In this document: positions 7,325-11,375 of the stretch, in pieces
Layout of the letters: every line of letters starts with the position of its first letter
How positions within the stretch are numbered: the first letter of the stretch is position 1
Program-made: the position numbers and the translations under genes
Notes under the pieces: generated by a model
Told to the model about the DNA's origin: nothing
The model's database searches: none
The model's input: only the letters and a program-made list of their open reading frames with translations
Origin: an uncultured Mitsuokella sp.
GTDB lineage: Bacteria; Bacillota; Negativicutes; Selenomonadales; Selenomonadaceae
Assembly (NCBI GenBank): GCA_900770895.1
Contig: CAAGMF010000202.1
Span: 1 to 11,375 of the forward strand
Reading direction: 5' to 3'
DNA length: 11,375 nucleotides

Positions 7325-8407
7325 ATGTACGAACGCAGGAAGACGCGTCAGATACATATCGGAAAAGTTGCCATCGGCGGCGGAGCTCCGATATCCGTGC
7401 AGTCCATGACGAATACGAAGACGACGGACACGGAGGCGACGGTCGCACAGATCAATTCGCTCGTCGCTGCCGGCTGCGACCTCGTGCGTCTGGCCGTGCC
7501 GGACATGGAGGCGGCTCATAACCTCGGCAACATCATAAAGAAAGTCAATGTGCCGCTCATCGCCGATATCCATTTCGACTATAAGCTGGCGCTCGAAGCT
7601 ATCAATCAGGGCATCGCAGCCCTGCGGCTCAATCCGGGCAATATCGGCAGTGCGGACAAGGTCCGGGCCGTCGTCGAGGCGGCGAAGGCGCATCATATCC
7701 CGATACGCATCGGCGTCAATGCCGGGTCGCTGGACAAGAAGCTGCTCGCCAAATACGGCCGCGTCTGCCCTGAGGCTATGGTCGAGTCGGCTATGCAGCA
7801 TGTGCGCATACTCGAGGATATGGATTTCCACGATATCAAGATATCGCTGAAGGCGCATGACGTGCCGATGACCATCGCGGCCTACCGGCTCATGAGCCAG
7901 ACGGTGGACTATCCGCTCCATCTCGGTATCACGGAGGCTGGTACGCCGCACGCCGGCATCATAAAGTCGGCGGTCGGCATCGGCGCACTGCTGGCCGAGG
8001 GCATCGGCGATACGTTCCGTATATCGCTGACCGGCGATCCGGTCGTCGAGGTGCGCGTGGCCCGCGAGATTCTGAAAGCACTCGGCCTGCGCGACTACGG
8101 TCCGACGCTCGTCTCGTGCCCGACCTGTGGCCGCACGAGCATCGACCTGCCGGCCATCGCGGCGCAGGTCGAGCAGAAGCTCGCGAGTATCACGGAGCCC
8201 ATCGAGGTAGCCGTCATGGGCTGCGTCGTGAATGGCCCGGGCGAGGCCCGCGGTGCCGATGTCGGCATCGCCGGCGGCAAGGGCGAGGGACTCGTATTCC
8301 GCAAGGGCGAGATACTGCGCAAGGTCCCGGAGTCAGAACTCGTCAATGAACTATTTAAAGAAATAGATAATATACTGGAGGAACGCAAACACAATGAGAG
8401 CAAGTAA
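7325..8407 (+). CDS. ispG: (E)-4-hydroxy-3-methylbut-2-enyl-diphosphate synthase
   Basis: Sixth MEP pathway step: reductive ring opening of MEcPP to HMBPP on a [4Fe-4S] cluster, using electrons from reduced ferredoxin or flavodoxin. The 360-residue length matches the bacterial form without the plant insertion. The N-terminal TIM barrel starts at VAIGGGAPISVQSMTNT and includes ADIHFDYKLAL (80-90) and RLNPGNIG (101-108). The C-terminal cluster domain has Cys265 and Cys268 in SCPTCGRT and Cys300 in MGCVVNGPGEA, with Glu307 as the likely fourth ligand. GGAAGGGG lies just upstream of ATG 7325, and the gap after rseP is only 30 bases. Its end overlaps proS by 14 bases. Together with dxr it places two MEP enzymes in one operon. 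Confidence 0.97.
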   Translation: MYERRKTRQIHIGKVAIGGGAPISVQSMTNTKTTDTEATVAQINSLVAAGCDLVRLAVPDMEAAHNLGNIIKKVNVPLIADIHFDYKLALEAINQGIAALRLNPGNIGSADKVRAVVEAAKAHHIPIRIGVNAGSLDKKLLAKYGRVCPEAMVESAMQHVRILEDMDFHDIKISLKAHDVPMTIAAYRLMSQTVDYPLHLGITEAGTPHAGIIKSAVGIGALLAEGIGDTFRISLTGDPVVEVRVAREILKALGLRDYGPTLVSCPTCGRTSIDLPAIAAQVEQKLASITEPIEVAVMGCVVNGPGEARGADVGIAGGKGEGLVFRKGEILRKVPESELVNELFKEIDNILEERKHNESK

Positions 8408-10109
8408 TCTATACGCACCCACGCTCCGCAACACACCGGCTGAGGCTGAAATCGTCAGCCATCAGCTCATGTACCGGGCCGGACTCATCCGCAAAGTCGC
8501 TGGCGGACTCTACAACTATCTGCCACTGGGCTGGCGCGTCATCCGCAAGATTGAGCAGATCATACGCGAGGAAATGGATGCGGCAGGCGGTCAGGAAATC
8601 ATGATGCCGATCCTGCAGCCGGCCGAGCTCTGGCAGGAGAGCGGGCGCTGGGGCGTCTATGGGGACGAGATGATGCGTCAGAAGGATCGTCATGGACGTG
8701 AGTTCTGCCTCGGACCGACCCATGAGGAAATGATGACGGCTCTCGTGCGCGATGAAGTGCGTTCCTACAAGCAGCTGCCGCTCATGCTTTATCAGATACA
8801 GGACAAGTTCCGCGATGAGCGCCGTCCGCGTTTCGGACTCATGCGCAGCCGCGAATTCATCATGAAGGACCTCTACTCCTTTGATAAAGATGTCGAGGGC
8901 ATGAATGTATCGTATAAGAAGATGTACGATGCCTATACGAAAATCTTCACGCGCTGCGGGCTCGAGTTCCGTCCGGTCGAGGCCGACAATGGCGCCATCG
9001 GCGGCGGTCACTCGCATGAGTTCACGGTGCTGGCCGACGCCGGCGAGTCGAACATCGCCTACTGCACGCAGTGCGATTATGCAGCGAGTGATGAAAAGGC
9101 TGAGATGAAGCCCATCGAGACGCCGGCCGAAGAGATGCAGCCGCTCGAGAAGATAGAGACGCCGTCGACGAACACGATCGACAGCCTCGTCGAGTTCCTC
9201 GGCGTCACGATTGAGAAGACCATCAAGGCCGTCGCCTATCAGACGGACAAAGACGAGCTTGTGCTCGTATTCGTACGTGGCGATCATGATGTCAATGAGA
9301 CGAAGGTCATCAACCTGCTTGATGATGCCCTCGAGCTGCGCATGGCTGATGAGGAAGCCATCATCGCTGCGGGCGGCTGCCCCGGCTTCATGAGCCCGAT
9401 CGGCATAAAGAAGGGCACGAAAGTCATCGTCGACCAGACGGTCATGGGCATGCACAATGCTGTGGCCGGTGCCAACGAGAAAGACCATCACTACAAGAAC
9501 GTCAACCCGCAGCGTGATTTCGCGTCGGACGCTATCACGGTTGCCGATGTACGGCTCGTGCATGAGGGCGATGCCTGCCCGCATTGCGGCGCACCGCTCA
9601 AGATGACGCGCGGCATCGAGGCCGGCCAGGTATTCACGCTCGGCACGAAATACTCCGAGGCCATGCATGCGACGTTCCTCGACGAGGGAGGCAAGGAGCA
9701 GCCGCTCTACATGGGCTGCTACGGAATCGGAGTAGGCCGCACGATGGCTGCCGCCATCGAGCAGAACAACGACAAGGACGGCATCATATGGCCGCGGTCC
9801 ATCGCACCGTTCGAGGTCGTCGTCGTGGCTGTCAATGCGAAGAAAGACGACCAGCTCGCCTATGCAGAGAAAGTATACGAAGAACTGCAGGCCGCCGGCA
9901 TCGATGTCCTCCTCGATGACCGCCGCGAGCGGGCCGGTGTGAAGTTCAAGGACTGCGATCTCATCGGCTATCCGCTGCGCGTAGTCGTAGGCCCGAAAGC
10001 CGTCGAGGGCGACACCATCGAGCTGAAGGTCCGCAAAACCGGCGAAGTAAGCACTTGCGCCGCCCAGGATGTAGTCAGCACCGTACAGAATTTGCTGGCC
10101 GATTTATGA
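8394..10109 (+). CDS. proS: Prolyl-tRNA synthetase, bacterial type with editing domain
   Basis: Charges tRNA-Pro with proline and removes mischarged alanine. The 571 residues match the bacterial (E. coli-like) form, not the shorter archaeal or eukaryotic form. Class II catalytic motifs are split around an insertion: motif 2 region FCLGPTHEEMMTALVRDEVRSY (104-125) and FRDERRPRFGLMRSREFIMKDLYSFD (139-164), and motif 3 MGCYGIGVGRTMAAAIEQ (440-457). The INS editing domain occupies about residues 225-400. The C-terminal anticodon-binding domain follows (APFEVVVVAVN, DDRRERAGVKFKDCDLIGYPLRVVVG). CTQC (224-227) and CPHC (395-398) flank the editing domain and could bind zinc. The ATG at 8394 has GGAGG (8377-8381), 12 bases away, and overlaps the ispG end, so translation is coupled. 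No T-box leader can precede it. Confidence 0.97.
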   Translation: MRASNLYAPTLRNTPAEAEIVSHQLMYRAGLIRKVAGGLYNYLPLGWRVIRKIEQIIREEMDAAGGQEIMMPILQPAELWQESGRWGVYGDEMMRQKDRHGREFCLGPTHEEMMTALVRDEVRSYKQLPLMLYQIQDKFRDERRPRFGLMRSREFIMKDLYSFDKDVEGMNVSYKKMYDAYTKIFTRCGLEFRPVEADNGAIGGGHSHEFTVLADAGESNIAYCTQCDYAASDEKAEMKPIETPAEEMQPLEKIETPSTNTIDSLVEFLGVTIEKTIKAVAYQTDKDELVLVFVRGDHDVNETKVINLLDDALELRMADEEAIIAAGGCPGFMSPIGIKKGTKVIVDQTVMGMHNAVAGANEKDHHYKNVNPQRDFASDAITVADVRLVHEGDACPHCGAPLKMTRGIEAGQVFTLGTKYSEAMHATFLDEGGKEQPLYMGCYGIGVGRTMAAAIEQNNDKDGIIWPRSIAPFEVVVVAVNAKKDDQLAYAEKVYEELQAAGIDVLLDDRRERAGVKFKDCDLIGYPLRVVVGPKAVEGDTIELKVRKTGEVSTCAAQDVVSTVQNLLADL

Positions 10110-10131
10110 GTATAGATATATAGTCATTTCC

Positions 10132-10170
10132 AGCGCCACCTCATCCACTTTCCGTAGATGAGGTGGCGCT
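10132..10170 (+). repeat. Minimal copy of the palindromic repeat (copy 0)
   Basis: Perfect 14-bp inverted repeat (10132-10145 with 10157-10170) around an 11-base loop, 22 bases after the proS stop. The arms match the terminal stem of the full elements downstream (CGCCAC-TCATC core), but the inner hairpins are missing. The 35 bases after it align without gaps to the linkers after copies A and B (22 of 35 identical with A by eye), ending in the same AAACGGCC. No T tract follows, so it is a poor intrinsic terminator, though it may still protect the 3' end of proS mRNA. Confidence 0.75.
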
Positions 10171-10200
10171 AGTAAGTAACATCTAGAATAAAAGCATAAA

Positions 10201-10229
10201 CGGCCAAAAAACGAAATCTTAGATGGCCG
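10201..10229 (+). repeat. CGGCC/GGCCG hairpin between repeat copies
   Basis: CGGCCA (10201-10206) pairs with TGGCCG (10224-10229) across an AT-rich loop of about 17 bases. A hairpin in the same relative place between copies B and C (11066-11096) keeps its pairing with a compensating base change. It follows the linker of copy 0 and precedes the left flank of copy A. Confidence 0.5.
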
Positions 10230-10262
10230 AACAATCAGATGTTGCTGCAACGCTGCTTAGTA

Positions 10263-10484
10263 GCTCGCCACTTCATCCGTCTCGCAGTTACGCTGCGAGC
10301 CACCTTCCTCAGAGAGGAAGGCCTGAATACGGTGCCTTCCCCTATGGAGCGCGTAAGCGCGGGTTGCCGGTGCCCGCCTCGGAAATCTTCTAGGCACAAG
10401 GTTGGAGAGGTTTGCTGTGGCTTGAGTACTTGGAGCCTTCCCCTATGGGGAAGGTGCCCCACAGGGGCGGATGAGGTGGCGAGC
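10263..10484 (+). repeat. Full palindromic element with internal insert (copy A)
   Basis: Element of 222 bases closed by a 17-bp terminal stem: 10263-10279 pairs with 10468-10484, with one T-G wobble. Inside are a 7-bp hairpin (10281-10287 with 10293-10299), a second stem CACCTTCC/GGAAGGTG (10301-10308 with 10449-10456) and a GCCCC/GGGGC hairpin next to the right terminal arm. The CCTTCC segments can also fold locally (10303-10310 with 10314-10321; 10436-10443 with 10447-10454). The inner 110 bases look like a mosaic: a 14-base direct repeat GCCTTCCCCTATGG at 10334 and 10435, a GCGC hairpin (10349-10360) and GGGTTGCCGGTG (10361-10372), shared with copy B. No gene is supported here on either strand. 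Confidence 0.85.
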
Positions 10485-10520
10485 CAGTAAATAGACTCGA
10501 TTGCTAAGGTGTAAACGGCC
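10485..10520 (+). repeat. Conserved linker following copy A
   Basis: These 36 bases align without gaps to the 36 bases after copy B (11035-11070), with 29 identical by eye, including TAAATA, TTGCTAAGG and the final AAACGGC(C/T). Conservation of a fixed length outside the palindrome shows that the repeated unit is larger than the cloverleaf. The DUF559 gene starts 21 bases after it. Confidence 0.75.
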
Positions 10521-10541
10521 AAAACTATCTAGAGGATAATT

Positions 10542-10892
10542 ATGCGCTATCGTTGCGACTTAAAGGGAAAAGCTCAATCATTGCGTAGAAACATGACAAA
10601 GGAAGAACGCCATCTTTGGTATGATTTTCTTCGGCATTCATCACTACAGTTTTATCGCCAACGCCCTATAAAAAATTATGTCGTTGATTTTTATTGCCCT
10701 AAAGCCAGACTTGCTATCGAACTTGATGGCGGACAACACTATGAAGATGATACCATGAAATATGATGCCTACCGTACTCGGGAACTTGCTGCTTTAGGTA
10801 TAGAGGTGCTACGTTTTACCAATCGCGATATCAATGAGCATTTCGACTCAGTGTGTGAAGTAATCAGGCAAGCAATAGAGAAATATATATGA
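10542..10892 (+). CDS. DUF559 family endonuclease-like protein
   Basis: A 116-residue protein of the DUF559 group, small nucleases related to the Vsr and PD-(D/E)XK fold. The N-terminal helix has the family pattern LRRNMTKEERHLWYDFLR (15-31). The core strand block DFYCPKARLAIELDGGQHYE (49-68) gives Asp49, Glu60-x-Asp62 and Gln65-His66 as likely metal and catalytic residues, and GIEVLRFTNRDI (86-97) is the last strand. AGAGG (10531-10535) is six bases before the ATG. Two 60-base rows of the gene counted by eye are about 35-40% GC, far below the housekeeping genes upstream, which suggests acquisition. It lies between palindromic copies A and B, bounded by CGGCC (10516-10520) and GCCG (10895-10898). 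Substrate and role are unknown; a nuclease acting on the flanking palindromes is my hypothesis. Confidence 0.88.
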   Translation: MRYRCDLKGKAQSLRRNMTKEERHLWYDFLRHSSLQFYRQRPIKNYVVDFYCPKARLAIELDGGQHYEDDTMKYDAYRTRELAALGIEVLRFTNRDINEHFDSVCEVIRQAIEKYI

Positions 10893-10929
10893 AAGCCGAT
10901 TGAAGCAATGCACCAGGTTTTTCCTAGCA

Positions 10930-11034
10930 GTTCGCCACTTCATCCGTCTCGCAGCTGCGCTGCGAGCCACCTGCCCGGGGTTGCCGGTGGCAACCCCGGA
11001 CAGGTGCCCCGTAGGGGCGGATGAGGTGGCGAGT
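10930..11034 (+). repeat. Complete cloverleaf palindromic element (copy B)
   Basis: The most regular copy. The terminal stem (10932-10946 with 11018-11032) has 15 bp with one T-G wobble and two weak pairs beyond it. Arm 1 is CTCGCAG/CTGCGAG (10948-10954 with 10960-10966). An inner stem CACCTG/CAGGTG (10968-10973 with 11001-11006) carries a perfect 11-bp hairpin with a three-base loop (10975-10985 with 10989-10999). Arm 3 is CCCC/GGGG (11007-11010 with 11014-11017). Nearly every base is paired, giving a closed shape with three arms. The left flank TAGCAG and the right linker are shared with other copies. It begins 38 bases after the DUF559 stop codon. Confidence 0.88.
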
Positions 11035-11070
11035 CGGTAAATATACTTGCTTGCTAAGGCGAAAACGGCT
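11035..11070 (+). repeat. Conserved linker following copy B
   Basis: Gap-free counterpart of 10485-10520 after copy A. It ends in AAACGGCT instead of AAACGGCC, and the matching base on the other side of the following hairpin is also changed. Confidence 0.75.
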
Positions 11071-11096
11071 CACCAATTGAATAGCTTATGTAGCCG
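11066..11096 (+). repeat. CGGCT/AGCCG hairpin between copies B and C
   Basis: CGGCT (11066-11070) pairs with AGCCG (11092-11096) around a 21-base AT-rich loop. It corresponds to CGGCC/GGCCG at 10201-10229, with the C-G pair replaced by T-A. Confidence 0.5.
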
Positions 11097-11130
11097 GACA
11101 ATCTGTATGTGCCCGTAACGTAACTTAGCA

Positions 11131-11207
11131 GTTCGCCACTTCATCCGTCTCCCGGCTACGCCGTGAGCCACCTTCCTCAGAGAGGAAGGCTTGAAATACG
11201 ATGCTTT
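11131..11207 (+). repeat. Left half of the palindromic element (copy C)
   Basis: Matches the first 75 or so bases of copy A: terminal arm TTCGCCACTTCATCCG (11132-11147), arm 1 in altered form (CGGC/GCCG at 11153-11156 and 11160-11163, with a mismatch below), and an 8-bp CCTTCCTC/GAGGAAGG hairpin (11171-11178 with 11182-11189). The shared sequence then continues through TTGAAATACGATGCTTT. The right half, with the closing arm CGGATGAGGTGGCGA, is absent before the window ends, so this copy is truncated or its partner lies beyond 11375. The left flank (11091-11131) matches that of copy A. Confidence 0.8.
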
Positions 11208-11285
11208 GCGTTAAAATTTCATAAGAGAAGTTTTTAGGATAACTGGATAAGAATACTTTATTTGCCATGGAGAGGATTTGACAGA

Positions 11286-11375
<90 letters not shown>

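Larger units (their letters stand above)
10263..11034 (+). mobile_element. Candidate composite unit: DUF559 gene between two palindromic copies
   Basis: Copies A and B, in the same orientation, flank the low-GC DUF559 gene. The gene replaces the 20-base loop of the CGGC/GCCG hairpin found in the gene-free units. The layout resembles REP sequences with their dedicated nuclease, but no target-site duplication or proven mobility can be seen here. It could instead be a gene that was inserted into an existing repeat array. Confidence 0.35.

Noticed and set aside
8409..9668. Minus-strand open frame of 419 codons inside proS
   Set aside because: Antisense shadow of proS; no recognisable domain and an abundance of His, Arg and Leu.
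10132..10170. Intrinsic terminator for proS
   Set aside because: The stem is strong but no T tract follows, and its sequence belongs to the repeat family.
10235..10522. Minus-strand 95-codon frame inside copy A
   Set aside because: It consists of the palindromic repeat itself, including both terminal arms, so any coding appearance comes from repeat composition. The + strand 83-codon frame here is rejected for the same reason.
10535..10540. GATAAT as -10 box of the DUF559 gene
   Set aside because: It ends one base before the ATG codon, which would leave the message without its ribosome binding site; no matching -35 is found.
10930..11034. tRNA or tRNA-like gene suggested by the cloverleaf
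   Set aside because: The stems do not match tRNA arm lengths, no T-arm TTC-type sequence or CCA end is seen, and the central arm is 11 bp with a 3-base loop.
10132..11207. CRISPR array
   Set aside because: Copies are few, unequal in length and spacing, internally palindromic, and the sequences between them are conserved instead of unique spacers; no cas gene is present.

Overview
This window is a bacterial chromosome segment that is almost entirely coding on the + strand up to about position 10,110, followed by a gene-poor, repeat-rich end. The gene order rpsB-tsf-pyrH-frr-uppS-cdsA-dxr-rseP-ispG-proS is typical of Firmicutes. The high-GC coding style, the small 2[4Fe-4S] ferredoxin between frr and uppS, the single-PDZ RseP and the DUF559 gene among palindromic repeats suggest a Gram-negative-type Firmicute of the Negativicutes, perhaps a relative of Selenomonas or Mitsuokella. 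That placement is inference from recalled gene order and protein character; no 16S gene is present.

Region 1 (1-3240) is translation and nucleotide metabolism: the 3' end of rpsB (ribosomal protein S2), tsf (EF-Ts), pyrH (UMP kinase) and frr (ribosome recycling factor). A small unrecognised protein with a PASTA-like pattern and a ferredoxin follow. Strong intrinsic terminators lie after rpsB, after tsf and after the ferredoxin, so the cluster is probably several transcription units with read-through.

Region 2 (3295-10109) is an isoprenoid and envelope cluster. dxr and ispG are steps of the MEP pathway. uppS polymerises its products into undecaprenyl diphosphate, the lipid carrier for cell wall and lipopolysaccharide. 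cdsA makes CDP-diacylglycerol for phospholipids. rseP is an intramembrane protease of envelope stress signalling. proS (prolyl-tRNA synthetase) ends the run and overlaps ispG by 14 bases. IspG needs low-potential electrons, so the nearby ferredoxin is a reasonable candidate donor (inference).

Region 3 (10110-11375) is accessory and changes in character. It holds four related copies of a palindromic element in the same orientation: one minimal, two complete and one half copy. The complete copies can be drawn as DNA cloverleafs closed by a 15-17 bp terminal stem. Conserved linkers join the copies, and each linker ends in AAACGGC(C/T), the left side of a second hairpin whose right side is GCCG. 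A low-GC gene for a small DUF559 (Vsr-like/PD-(D/E)XK-type) endonuclease sits between CGGC and GCCG, exactly where other units have only a loop of about 20 bases. This looks like a nuclease-plus-palindrome mobile unit, comparable in layout to REP elements and their transposases, and is the best candidate here for an undescribed system.

The window ends inside at least 17 copies of the tetranucleotide CAGA. They follow an ATG with a ribosome binding site, as expected for the 5' end of a phase-variable gene.
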